In this document: piece by piece, positions 8,226 through 16,532 of the stretch
How the letters are laid out: each line of letters opens with the position of its first letter
How positions within the stretch are numbered: the first letter of the stretch is position 1
Assembly: GCF_001650875.1 (NCBI RefSeq)
Contig: NZ_LXYI01000078.1
Location: forward strand, 1-38,752
Length of the DNA: 38,752 nucleotides
Reading direction: 5' to 3'
From: Sulfitobacter sp. EhC04
Lineage (GTDB): Bacteria; Pseudomonadota; Alphaproteobacteria; Rhodobacterales; Rhodobacteraceae
The notes under the pieces: generated by a model
The model's database searches: none
What the model was told of the DNA's origin: nothing
Seen by the model: the letters and a program-made list of their open reading frames with translations, nothing else
Program-made: the position numbers and the translations under genes

Positions 8226-8737
8226 CAGAGGCCACCGCCGCTGTCAGATACGGCAGCGCGGTCCTGCCTCAGCGCGTCAATGGCGCAGATGAGAAAGGCG
8301 ATGGCGGCAACGGCCAGCAAACCCGCCATGCCCTGTGCAATCAACCCCTTGGGCACGCGCAACTCCATCGTGACCTCGTTATAGGTCAACAGCCGCTCCC
8401 CCTGAAGCCAGACCCGCCAGGACACAAAAGCCATCAGCGCCGCGCCGACAAGATCCGACAGGAAGGTTGCAGCGGCCAACACCTTGGGGGGCAGCCGTTC
8501 AGTCAGGATTGATACGGTAATATTCCCCCGCCGCCGCACCATCAGCGGCACTGCGGTAAAGACAATCAGGCCCATCCCGATTTCGATCATCTCGAACCCC
8601 CCCATCAGGGGGCTGCGAAGCCCATAGCGCATCACAACGCCGGTAAAGGTGACGGCCATCACGAAAAAGGCGATCAGGCCAGACAACCACGCAAGCGCCA
8701 GACACAATCTGTCAAAAAGGGAAATTGCGGCAGTCAC
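8225..8737 (-). CDS. dctQ: TRAP transporter small permease DctQ
   Basis: This 170-aa protein has four predicted membrane helices. The second contains the family-typical short turn with Glu (GGFEMIEIGMGLIVF), and the RRRGNITVSIL motif follows. It is the small membrane subunit that pairs with DctM. The start is a GTG at 8737 with GGAGG about ten bases upstream; there is no better ATG. It lies between the hairpin downstream of dctP and dctM, the common dctP-dctQ-dctM order. Confidence 0.9.
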   Translation of the reverse strand: MTAAISLFDRLCLALAWLSGLIAFFVMAVTFTGVVMRYGLRSPLMGGFEMIEIGMGLIVFTAVPLMVRRRGNITVSILTERLPPKVLAAATFLSDLVGAALMAFVSWRVWLQGERLLTYNEVTMELRVPKGLIAQGMAGLLAVAAIAFLICAIDALRQDRAAVSDSGGGL

Positions 8738-8771
8738 GATGATGTCGCCTCCGGTGCGGGGGTCATGAATG

Positions 8772-8803
8772 AAAAAGGCGGCACTTGCCTGAAATGCCGC
8801 CTT
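8772..8803 (-). terminator. Hairpin between dctP and dctQ
   Basis: Reading the minus strand, AAGGCGGC pairs with GCCGCCTT around a 13-base loop and is followed directly by a short U-run. It lies just after the dctP stop codon. It is either an intrinsic terminator with partial read-through or an mRNA-stabilising hairpin, which would let the binding protein be made in excess over the permeases. Confidence 0.7.
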
Positions 8804-8809
8804 GGGGGG

Positions 8810-9856
8810 TTACTTTACCACATTCACCACTTTGTCGGTGCGGTAGTTTTCCACCATGTCACGGGCATATTGCAGGATCGCGGCCCCGTCGTAGCCCTTG
8901 TCCGATGCCTGGGCCAGCCATTCCGCTTCCAGCGGCTTCAGCTTTTCGCGCGCGGCTGCAACGTCTGCCTCGGGCAGGGTCACAAACTCCACCCCGTTTT
9001 CGTTCAGCTTCTTTTCGCCATGCGTGTCACCATTGGTCCAGGCGAACCCGGACAGCATCGCAATCGCCATGCCCGAATGTTTCTCGACCGCTGCGCGTTC
9101 CTCATCGCTCAACCCGTCCCAGCTGTCCTGATTGAAGGCAACCCAGAAAGTATCGGTATACAGCCCGCCGGGAATCCGCGTGATCGACGTAATGACCGGC
9201 GTGATGCCGAAAAAGTCGATGGATTCAGACGGGAAGGTGATGCCGTCGGCCACACCCCGCGACATGGCGGTCTGCGCTTCGGTTGGCGGCAATTGCACCG
9301 GCGAGGCCCCCAGTTCGGACATGATGCGCCCGGTGACGTTGCCACCAACGCGGATCGTCTTGCCCTCCAGATCGGCAAGCGTATCAACCCGGCCCTTTGC
9401 CATGTTGATATTGGGATTGGAGTGCGTGAACAGCCCCACCACATGCGCGCCCTCATGCTCGCCATAGTCTGCGCCGAACTTCTGGTAGGTCAGCCAGGAC
9501 GCTGCAGAACCGGCCCAGGGATCGGGCGACATGAACGGCAGGTCCATGACCTGTGTCATGGTGAAACGGCCCGCGTTATGGCCCGATACGCCATAGCCGA
9601 CGTCAAAGGCCTGATCCAGCAACAGGTCGAACTGCGCAGGCGGCGGGCCAAGCGGCGATGTCATGATCTCGAATTTCAGCGACCCGCCGGTCTCTTCTTC
9701 GATGGCATTGGCCCAGGGTTGCAGAATGCCCGAAACGATCAGGTGATGCGGCGGCAGCCAGGACCCGATCCGCAGGGTCTTGGTCTCCTGCGCCGATGCG
9801 GGAAATGCCGCGACAGCGATGGCCGCCGCCAATGTCCAGGTCGTAAAGTGTTTCAT
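8810..9856 (-). CDS. dctP: TRAP substrate-binding protein DctP
   Basis: This 348-aa periplasmic solute receptor has a signal peptide (MKHFTTWTLAAAIAVAAFPASAQ) followed directly by the mature start ETKTLRIGSW. Family landmarks include FNQDSWDGLSDEERAAVEKH and the central IRVGGNVTGRIMSELGASPV segment, whose Arg normally clamps the ligand carboxylate. The ATG at 9856 is preceded by a strong GGGAGAG. The gene lies 49 bases after the dehydrogenase gene on the same strand, so uptake and metabolism are probably co-transcribed. The substrate cannot be read from the sequence; an organic or sugar acid fits the neighbours. Confidence 0.93.
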   Translation of the reverse strand: MKHFTTWTLAAAIAVAAFPASAQETKTLRIGSWLPPHHLIVSGILQPWANAIEEETGGSLKFEIMTSPLGPPPAQFDLLLDQAFDVGYGVSGHNAGRFTMTQVMDLPFMSPDPWAGSAASWLTYQKFGADYGEHEGAHVVGLFTHSNPNINMAKGRVDTLADLEGKTIRVGGNVTGRIMSELGASPVQLPPTEAQTAMSRGVADGITFPSESIDFFGITPVITSITRIPGGLYTDTFWVAFNQDSWDGLSDEERAAVEKHSGMAIAMLSGFAWTNGDTHGEKKLNENGVEFVTLPEADVAAAREKLKPLEAEWLAQASDKGYDGAAILQYARDMVENYRTDKVVNVVK

Positions 9857-9905
9857 CTTACTCTCCCTTTTTATTGCGGCCTTCGCCGCGCTTACGTCAA
9901 AATTG

Positions 9906-10793
9906 TCAAAGCTTGCTCGGCCCACTCAGTTTGAAGATTTCCAGGGCATCCGCCGTCTCGCCGCCGCGCACCGTCAACAGGCGGAACTGTTCCGCAGCCA
10001 TGGCCGTGAACGGCACCGGCGAGGTGCAGGACCGGGCCAGCGCACAGACCGAATCCAGATCCTTCAGCATGGTGTAGACATGCCCCAGGGGCGGCTCATG
10101 CTGCGCATTGACCATCCGGGGCAGGAAGATCTGCAAGGGCTTGCTGTCTGCAAACCCGCCGGCCAAAGCCTCTGGCAGCCGCGTGGCATCGACGCCCGCG
10201 TTTGTGGCAAGGCGCGCGGCCTCGGCCAGCACGGCCATGGTGCAGCCGACAATGACCTGATTGCACAGCTTGGTGGTCTGCCCGGCACCCGATGGCCCCA
10301 TCAGGGTAAACCGCGCGGCCATATGCAGCACGACCTTCTCGACCCGGTCAAAGGCATCTTGCGCGCCGCCAGCCATGATCGCCAGCGTGCCCGCTTCCGC
10401 CCCCGGCACCCCGCCCGAAACCGGCGCGTCGATCCAGTCCATCCCGGTTTCGGATTTCAGCCGCTCTGCCATCCTGACCGATGCGTCGGGCTGGATGGAG
10501 GAGAAATCCACCAGAATGCTGCCCGCGCGCGCGCCTCTGGCCACGCCGTTGTCGCCAAAAACAGCCTCTTCCACCGCGCTGGTGTCGGTAAGGCACAGGA
10601 ACACGATATCGGACCGGCTGGCCACATCGGCGGGGCTTTCGCCCATCGCGGCACCCTTGTCCACAAGCACCTGCGCCTTGGCCGCCGTGCGGTTCCAGAC
10701 GGTCAGCGGATGGCCAGCCGCCAGCAGCCGTGCCGCCATCGGTGCCCCCATCAGACCCGTGCCGATATAGCCCAGCGTTGCCATCTTGCTCAT
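9906..10793 (-). CDS. NAD(P)-dependent beta-hydroxyacid dehydrogenase
   Basis: This 295-aa enzyme belongs to the 3-hydroxyisobutyrate dehydrogenase / tartronate semialdehyde reductase family. Landmarks are the Rossmann motif GYIGTGLMGAPMAARLL, an Arg after the second strand (VWNRT) that favours NADP(H), the substrate loop DAPVSGGVPGAEAGTLAIM, and the catalytic segment GAGQTTKLCNQ with its Lys. The ATG at 10793 has AGGAAAGGAAAG upstream and overlaps the dehydratase stop by four bases. With a hydroxypyruvate-isomerase-like gene across the divergent promoter, reduction of tartronate semialdehyde to glycerate is the most attractive role. 3-Hydroxyisobutyrate or threonate-type substrates cannot be excluded. 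Confidence 0.88.
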   Translation of the reverse strand: MSKMATLGYIGTGLMGAPMAARLLAAGHPLTVWNRTAAKAQVLVDKGAAMGESPADVASRSDIVFLCLTDTSAVEEAVFGDNGVARGARAGSILVDFSSIQPDASVRMAERLKSETGMDWIDAPVSGGVPGAEAGTLAIMAGGAQDAFDRVEKVVLHMAARFTLMGPSGAGQTTKLCNQVIVGCTMAVLAEAARLATNAGVDATRLPEALAGGFADSKPLQIFLPRMVNAQHEPPLGHVYTMLKDLDSVCALARSCTSPVPFTAMAAEQFRLLTVRGGETADALEIFKLSGPSKL

Positions 10794-12517
10794 GTCGTCT
10801 TTCCTTTCCTGCGCGTTTCCGGCCATTGCGCGTTGCCCGCATGGGTCACGGCACCTTCATGGGCCTGTCCCACCGTGGCCGCATATTTCGACAGCAGACC
10901 GGCGCGATGCCGCGTTTCCGGTGCCGCCCAGCCTTCGCGGCGGCGGGCCAGTTCATCCTCTGCAACGTCCAGTGTGATCGTCGCGGCCTTGCCGTCGATC
11001 GTGATGGTATCGCCGTTCTGCACCAGCCCCATCGGGCCGCCGGTCGCCGCCTCGGGCGCGGCGTGGCCGATGCACATGCCCCGCGTCGCGCCAGAGAACC
11101 GGCCATCGGTCAGCAAGGCGACCTTTTCGCCCATGCCCTGCCCATAGATCAGCGCCGTCAGGCCCAGCATCTCGCGCATGCCGGGGCCGCCGACGGGCCC
11201 TTCGTTGCGCACGATCAGAACCTCGCCTTCCTTGTAATCACGCGAATGGACCGCTTCGACAGCATCATCCTCGCTCTCGAACACCCGCGCCGTGCCGGTA
11301 AAGGTGAGCGATTTCAGCCCCGCCACCTTGAGCAGGGCCCCATCCGGGCACAGGTTCCCCTTCAGGACAACCACGCCACCCGATTGCATGATGGCATTGG
11401 AAACCGGGCGGATGATTTCCCCATCCGGTGCCGGTGCGTTTGCGACCTCTTCGGCCAGCGTCCGGCCCGTCACGGTCAGCGTATCGCCATGCATGAACCC
11501 ATGCGCGATCAACTCCTTGATCACCACATGCGCGCCGCCAATCTCATAGACGTCCTTGGCATGGTATTTCCCGCCCGGCCGCAGGTTGCCGATGAAGGGT
11601 GTGCGCTGCAAAACAGCGGCAACATCATCGGCGGTAAACTTGATGCCCGCCTCATGGGCAATCGCCGGAATATGCAGCGCGGTATTGGTCGACCCGCCCG
11701 TGGCCGCCACAATGGCGCAGGCGTTTTCAAGTGCCTTGCGCGTGACGATCTCGCGCGGCAGGGGGCCGCCGCGTTTGATCAGCTCCATCACCAGGGCGCC
11801 CGCACGCTGGCCCACGCCCTTGCGCTCCGAATAGACACCCGGAATCATCGAGGAGTTGGGCACAGTCATGCCCAGAGCTTCCGAAACCATGGCCATTGTA
11901 TTGGCAGTGAACTGCCCCGCGCAGGCACCGATGGTCGGCTTGCAGGCCTCTTCAAGCTGGGTCAGCTCATCTTCGGTCATCGTCCCGGCCTGCACCGCGC
12001 CAACCGCCTCATAGGTGTCCAGAACGCTGACACCGCGGCCCTGAAACCGCCCCGGCAGGGCCGACCCGCCGTAGACAAAGACAGACGGCACATTGCAGCG
12101 CACCATGCCCATGATCACACCGGGCAAAGTCTTGTCGCAGCCGCCATAGCCGACAAGGCCGTCATAGGCATGGCCATGAACAACCGCCTCGATGCTGTCC
12201 GCGATGATCTCGCGGCTGACAAGGCTGAATTTCATCCCTTCATGGTTCATGCCCACGCCGTCCGAGACCGAAATCGTGGTGAATTCGCGCGGCGTGCCAC
12301 CGGACATCGCGATGCCGTCCTTGGCGTAATCGACCTGAAGATAATGGGTCATGTTGCAGGGCGTGGTCTCACCCTTCTGGCTGACAACCCCCACCATCGG
12401 CTTGGCAATCGCCGCATCGTCCAGACCCATGGCATGCATGAATGCGCGGTGCGGGCTGCGGTCGATGCCATCCGTCGTGATCCGCGAACGCAGTGGCTTT
12501 TTGTTGGACGATGCCAT
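10790..12517 (-). CDS. ilvD: IlvD/Edd-family dehydratase (dihydroxyacid type)
   Basis: This 575-aa Fe-S dehydratase removes water from 2,3-dihydroxy acids to give 2-keto acids. The three cluster-ligand Cys regions are present: ETTPCNMTHY, GYGGCDKTLPG and TIGACAGQFTANTMAM. The PGVYSERKGVGQRAG, GGSTNTALHIPA and LLTDGRFSGATRGMCIGH blocks are also intact. Length and motifs fit dihydroxy-acid dehydratase, so a role in branched-chain amino acid synthesis is possible. Its place at the head of a transporter operon instead suggests a sugar-acid or hydroxyacid dehydratase paralogue. The start at 12517 follows a clear TTTGGAGG. It is the first gene of the minus-strand arm. The gene symbol reflects family, not proven substrate. 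Confidence 0.85.
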   Translation of the reverse strand: MASSNKKPLRSRITTDGIDRSPHRAFMHAMGLDDAAIAKPMVGVVSQKGETTPCNMTHYLQVDYAKDGIAMSGGTPREFTTISVSDGVGMNHEGMKFSLVSREIIADSIEAVVHGHAYDGLVGYGGCDKTLPGVIMGMVRCNVPSVFVYGGSALPGRFQGRGVSVLDTYEAVGAVQAGTMTEDELTQLEEACKPTIGACAGQFTANTMAMVSEALGMTVPNSSMIPGVYSERKGVGQRAGALVMELIKRGGPLPREIVTRKALENACAIVAATGGSTNTALHIPAIAHEAGIKFTADDVAAVLQRTPFIGNLRPGGKYHAKDVYEIGGAHVVIKELIAHGFMHGDTLTVTGRTLAEEVANAPAPDGEIIRPVSNAIMQSGGVVVLKGNLCPDGALLKVAGLKSLTFTGTARVFESEDDAVEAVHSRDYKEGEVLIVRNEGPVGGPGMREMLGLTALIYGQGMGEKVALLTDGRFSGATRGMCIGHAAPEAATGGPMGLVQNGDTITIDGKAATITLDVAEDELARRREGWAAPETRHRAGLLSKYAATVGQAHEGAVTHAGNAQWPETRRKGKTT

Positions 12518-12616
12518 GGTTGCCGCCTCCAAAGAAAGTTTCATGAAAGAAGGTTTATGCTTGAACCAAACCACTGAATCGCGTTTTCTGTCAACAATGA
12601 ATCCAAGGGTGCCCGC
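12518..12616. promoter_or_regulatory. Divergent promoter region of catabolic locus
   Basis: This 99-bp gap separates the two divergently transcribed arms and must hold both promoters. It is AT-richer than the genes. It contains a loose inverted repeat, GGTT..AACC, near 12560-12576, and TTTCATGAAA-like sequence near 12537-12547 that could be an operator. The MarR protein of the locus is the obvious candidate to bind here. Confidence 0.5.
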
Positions 12617-13396
12617 ATGAAGCTGATTTCCAACATCTCGATGATGTTCTGCGAGGTTCCATTGCCGGAACGGCTCAGGGCCGCGCGGGATGCCGGGTTC
12701 GAAGGCGTCGAAATCCAGTTTCCCGAAATGGCTGAAGTTGCGCCCCTGAAAGAGGCGTCTCAGGCGCTGGACATGCCGATCACCCTGATCAACGTGCCGC
12801 GCGGACCGGGTGACGCCGTGGGCCTTGCCGCCTTGCCGGCCGAGCAGGACGCCTACCGCGCTGCCGTGGCCACCTGTGCCGAAAACGCCGCCTCGCTGGG
12901 GGTGCGCAAGGTCAATGTGCTGTCCGGCAGACCGCCCGAGGGGCTGTCCCGTGCCGATTGTCTGGCAACGCTAAAGGCCAATCTGACCCATACCGCGGAT
13001 GTCATGGCTGACATTGGCGTGCAGGTCATGGTCGAACCGGTGAACCGTGGCGATGTGCCGGGGTTCTTCCTCTCAGGGCTCGACGATGCGCTGACATTGC
13101 TGGACGACATCGACCATCCCAATCTGGCGCTGCAGTTCGACTTCTACCATATGGCCATCACCGAACCGGACCTGTCTGCCGCGATCCGCCGCGCGGGCGC
13201 GCGGATCGGCCATGTACAATTCGCGGATACACCCGGACGCCATGAACCCGGCACCGGCATGATCGACTTTCCCGCCGCCTTTGCCGCCCTGCGCGACACC
13301 GGCTACAGCGCCGAAGTCTCCGCCGAGTATCGGCCGCTGGAAAACACCCTGGACGCGCTTGAGTGGATAGAAGATTTCAAAAGGATGATGGCATGA
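12617..13396 (+). CDS. Hydroxypyruvate isomerase-like TIM-barrel protein
   Basis: This 259-aa protein belongs to the xylose-isomerase-like TIM-barrel superfamily and matches the Hyi/OtnI group. It has GFEGVEIQFP near the N terminus, the metal/catalytic Glu in VMVEPVNRGDVPGFFL, the QFDFYHMA block, GHVQFADTPGRHEPGTG and a final Glu in SAEYRP. Characterised members interconvert hydroxypyruvate and tartronate semialdehyde, or 2-oxo- and 3-oxo-tetronate. An AAGGGTG lies upstream of the ATG. The next gene overlaps by four bases. Together with the dehydrogenase on the other arm it could form a hydroxypyruvate to glycerate route, but no glyoxylate carboligase or tetronate kinase is nearby. Confidence 0.87.
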   Translation: MKLISNISMMFCEVPLPERLRAARDAGFEGVEIQFPEMAEVAPLKEASQALDMPITLINVPRGPGDAVGLAALPAEQDAYRAAVATCAENAASLGVRKVNVLSGRPPEGLSRADCLATLKANLTHTADVMADIGVQVMVEPVNRGDVPGFFLSGLDDALTLLDDIDHPNLALQFDFYHMAITEPDLSAAIRRAGARIGHVQFADTPGRHEPGTGMIDFPAAFAALRDTGYSAEVSAEYRPLENTLDALEWIEDFKRMMA

Positions 13397-14178
13397 CAGA
13401 CCTCCAGACGCTGACCCGGAAGATCCTGCACGATGTGCAGAGCGGCAATGCCTTCGACCCCTATGCCGAGGACCCGCCGCGCTCTCTGACACAGGCCTAT
13501 GCCATTCAGGACGCGCTGGCGGCATCCCTGGCCAAGCCCGAGGCGCGCGGCCCGGTTGCAGGCTGGAAAATCGCCGCGAATTCCCAGCAACTGATGACCC
13601 GCTTCAAGCTGAGCGAGCCTGCGACGGGCCGCATTTTTGCCAGCCAGCGTATCGACGGCGACGCGTCGCTGAAAGTGGCGGATTACACCGAATTCGCCTT
13701 TGAACCAGAGATTGCCGCCGTGATGAAGACAACACTCAACCCGCAAAACGCCCCCTTTACCCGCGCTCAGGTCATTGCCGCCATTGACCGCTTCGTGCCG
13801 GGGATAGAGCTTTTGGACATGCGCCACACCGATATGCCGAACACGCATATCCCCGACGCCATTGCGCAGAACATCTCGAACGTTGGCGCGGTGGTCGGCG
13901 GACCGGGGGTCCGGCCCGAAGACCTGAATGCCGATGATCTGCAAACAACTGTGCGCATCGACGGCGAAGTTGTGCATGATGTCACCGGCGCGGCCCCGCA
14001 AAACCCGCTGGACGCCGTGATCTGGCTTGCGGGCCATCTGGCGTCACGCGGCCTGCCTCTTGAAGCGGGCCAGGTCGTGTTCTGCGGCACCCACAGCCCG
14101 ATCTGGTATCACAAGGGGGCGGGCAGGATCGAGGTTGTCATGTCCCACATTGGCACAGCGGCGCTGACGCTCGGCTGA
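13393..14178 (+). CDS. 2-keto-4-pentenoate hydratase-like (MhpD family)
   Basis: This 261-aa protein of the fumarylacetoacetase-fold hydratase/decarboxylase group resembles 2-hydroxypenta-2,4-dienoate hydratase. Landmarks are GWKIAANS near residue 55, the acidic metal site in FAFEPEIAAVM, a third acidic region in GIELLDMRHTD, NAQNISN-type middle sequence and the VVFCGTHSPI turn near the C terminus. The start at 13393 overlaps the isomerase stop (ATGA), so the two are translationally coupled. Family members add water to 2-keto-alkenoates or decarboxylate them. In a sugar-acid route this enzyme would act on a dehydrated keto-acid formed by the IlvD-like enzyme. That assignment is inference. Confidence 0.85.
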   Translation: MTDLQTLTRKILHDVQSGNAFDPYAEDPPRSLTQAYAIQDALAASLAKPEARGPVAGWKIAANSQQLMTRFKLSEPATGRIFASQRIDGDASLKVADYTEFAFEPEIAAVMKTTLNPQNAPFTRAQVIAAIDRFVPGIELLDMRHTDMPNTHIPDAIAQNISNVGAVVGGPGVRPEDLNADDLQTTVRIDGEVVHDVTGAAPQNPLDAVIWLAGHLASRGLPLEAGQVVFCGTHSPIWYHKGAGRIEVVMSHIGTAALTLG

Positions 14179-14531
14179 ACGGGCAACTGTATCTTTCAAT
14201 TGGGTTGAAATCCATGATTTCAGGCAGCGTTACAGTGTCCCGCCTTTAATCAAAAGCAAATCACTTCGCCAATGTCCCGAGAGCGCGCAGCGCGGCAGGG
14301 TATTGGCGCTTCAATTTCAAGGCGGGGCGCGCAAGCGTTTCGGGATATACTTGGATCACTTGTTCGCGGCCTCCCCCTTCGGTCGAACGCGAAAAGTGAT
14401 CTGCGATGTTTCAGGTTTACCCCGAAACGCTGTAAGAGAGCTTGAAATAGCTGGCTATTCCTGGGCTCTCTTGCCTGGAACTGAGCAATTTTGGACTGAA
14501 ACGGGTGGTGGAAGATGAACGTCCACAGGCC
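14179..14531. other. Gene-free stretch before first 242-bp repeat
   Basis: This 353-bp stretch carries an AT-rich inverted repeat TGAAAT-CCATG-ATTTCA (14206-14222) just after the hydratase gene. It also has a 71-codon open frame at 14303-14518 that lacks a ribosome-binding site and any recognisable motif. GC is lower than in the preceding operon. I see no supported gene. Confidence 0.4.
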
Positions 14532-14773
14532 CTAGTGTGGTGGAATCGAAATTCGCAACATTGAGACGCATGCGCAACGGAGGTTCGCGCCCGGCCCCGA
14601 GGGTGGGCGCGTTGATGCTTGGCGAGTGCTCCGGGTATGGAGAAAGATTTCAACACTTTGAAACGTCGGAATAATTCGCGCCCGCCCTGGGGGCGGGGTC
14701 GGGCGCGAACCGGATCGCAAGCGATCCGGGGGCTGAATGATCAATGTAGCGAACTTCAGATTCAGGGGACTAG
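14532..14773. repeat. 242-bp direct repeat, copy 1
   Basis: This copy matches 16631-16872 without gaps; I count about 15 mismatches, roughly 94% identity. Its ends read CTAGT...ACTAG, a short terminal inverted repeat. Inside are a long stem (TTCGCGCCCG pairing with CGGGCGCGAA) and an adjacent perfect hairpin CCGGATCGC-AA-GCGATCCGG. The second half is the most conserved part. No transposase is encoded, so it behaves like a non-autonomous or structured intergenic element. Confidence 0.85.
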
Positions 14774-14993
14774 CGCAAAACGCTCGGGCGGAACGCAAAT
14801 CACAAGCCGGGCCATCGCCCATCCGTCACGCCAAAGGCATGCCGCTCAGGATCGCCCCTCCCCGCTGCTTGCATAGCCTCCGCCTGACACTTAGCGGAAA
14901 CAGTTAGTTTCTGGATTCCTTCTTCTGACACGTTGCGCTCCCCCTGATCGCCTCCCTATCATGGCGCTCACCAGACGTTCGGGAGCCCCGGAG

Positions 14994-16532
14994 ATGCCGC
15001 CTTTCACAGATGTCCGCACCGCGGGCTATTCCCTTTCCATTGATGGGATCGGCATGCAAAGCCTTTACGGCGGGCAAGGCAATGACACGCTGACGGCGGC
15101 TGTGTCCGATATTGGCCAGATACACCTCAGGGGTGATATCGGGGATGATCTGTTCAACCTCGACCTGCAAAATGACTTTGGGCGGCAAGGCCACCACGTC
15201 TATGGCGGGGAAGGGGCCGACATCTTCAACTTCACCAATATTCATCTGGTGAACGCGCCGGTGGTGGGGCGGATCAACGATTTCGAACCGACACGGGACG
15301 TCATCATGATCGAAGGGAGGACAATCAATCTGAATGCCCTGCCCACAAGTGTCATGCTGCCCGATGGCAGCACGGTCGTCGTGCGCATCGTGGCCTTCAC
15401 CTCCTCGGGCGAGCAGCACAGTGCCGCGGAACTGGGATTGGGCGCGCAGCAGTTCCTCCAGATTGGCGACAACGTCTTTTATGCGCTGGACGGGGCGCGC
15501 CACGGCGGCAACGAGCTGCATTTCGTCAACGTGCCAACCGCAGAAGAACTGACCGAGGTGGCCTATCACAACGAGATCAATTTCGTTCCCTTTGACCATT
15601 ACGACGGGTTGCATCTGCGGATCAGGAATGTGGTTCACAGCGATGATGGCTTCCACGGGTTCGAGACCTCCGAATACATTCGGGGAAGCGTTCAGGGCCT
15701 GGCCCACGCCGGCACCGGTGCCGATGAGGTCATCCACGCCAACGGAGGCGACGATGCGGTGGACGGGGCCACCGGCAATGACACGATCTTTGGCGGCACC
15801 GGCAATGACAGCATCGCCGGGGGGCTGGATGCAGATCTGATCTTTGGCGAGGACGGCGATGACCACCTCTGGGGCGGCGACGATCACGATGTGCTGCGCG
15901 CCGGGGTCGGCAATGATTTTCTGGACGGCGGCAGCGGCAATGACTTTCTGGAAGGCTGGGGCGGTTTCGATACGATCTACGGCGGCGATGGCAATGACAT
16001 CATCGAAGGCGGGACCAATGCCGACAGCCTGTTCGGCGGCACGGGGGAGGATACCCTGTCTGGGGGCGCAGGGCTGGACCGGCTCTGGGGCGACGCCGGT
16101 GCCGACCGGCTCAGCGGCGGTGACGACAGCGATTACCTTTCCGGCGGCGAGGGCAATGACACGCTGTTCGGGGATATCGGCAACGACTTCCTTGAGGGCG
16201 ACGCCGGAGACGACCGACTGCTGGGCGGCGCGGGATTTGACATTCTGCGGGGCGGCCAGGGCAATGATGTATTGATGGGCAATTTCAACGCCGATTGCTT
16301 TGTCTTTGTGGATGGCGACGGCAATGACACGGTTGAAGATTTCGAAGCCACCAACCCTTTCGAAACCATCGACCTGTCCGGGGTATCGGAGATTACGGAT
16401 TTTGCCGACCTGCTGGGCAATCACATGGTGCAACAAGGCGACAACGTGGTGATCACCGCCGGTGTCGGTCAGCAGATCACGCTTCTTTCCGTGGCGCTGG
16501 CCGATCTCGACGCCGGGGACTTCGTCTTTTAA
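14994..16532 (+). CDS. RTX hemolysin-type calcium-binding protein
   Basis: This 512-aa secreted-type protein has two RTX regions. A short one near the N terminus (YGGQGNDTL) is followed by a non-repeat domain of about 200 residues. A long array of GGxGxDxLx nonapeptides then spans about residues 260-440 and forms a calcium-stabilised beta-roll. The C-terminal region (DGNDTVEDFE onward, ending LADLDAGDFVF) is the usual type-I-secretion C-terminal signal. There is no N-terminal Sec signal, as expected for ABC-type export. I chose the ATG at 14994 because of GGGAG eight bases upstream; the ATG at 14961 has no ribosome-binding site. No secretion genes are adjacent. The gene is bracketed by two 242-bp direct repeats, which suggests it moved or was rearranged as a unit. 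Confidence 0.88.
   Translation: MPPFTDVRTAGYSLSIDGIGMQSLYGGQGNDTLTAAVSDIGQIHLRGDIGDDLFNLDLQNDFGRQGHHVYGGEGADIFNFTNIHLVNAPVVGRINDFEPTRDVIMIEGRTINLNALPTSVMLPDGSTVVVRIVAFTSSGEQHSAAELGLGAQQFLQIGDNVFYALDGARHGGNELHFVNVPTAEELTEVAYHNEINFVPFDHYDGLHLRIRNVVHSDDGFHGFETSEYIRGSVQGLAHAGTGADEVIHANGGDDAVDGATGNDTIFGGTGNDSIAGGLDADLIFGEDGDDHLWGGDDHDVLRAGVGNDFLDGGSGNDFLEGWGGFDTIYGGDGNDIIEGGTNADSLFGGTGEDTLSGGAGLDRLWGDAGADRLSGGDDSDYLSGGEGNDTLFGDIGNDFLEGDAGDDRLLGGAGFDILRGGQGNDVLMGNFNADCFVFVDGDGNDTVEDFEATNPFETIDLSGVSEITDFADLLGNHMVQQGDNVVITAGVGQQITLLSVALADLDAGDFVF

Noticed and set aside
10730..12577. A 615-codon plus-strand frame opposite the dehydratase gene
   Set aside because: It is complementary to a gene with all family motifs, and the His/Arg-rich reading is typical of an antisense shadow.
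14303..14518. A 71-codon open frame before the first 242-bp repeat
   Set aside because: No ribosome-binding site, no recognisable motif and no supporting context.
14904..16436. A 510-codon minus-strand frame opposite the RTX gene
   Set aside because: Its apparent internal repeats are only the complement of the RTX nonapeptide DNA.
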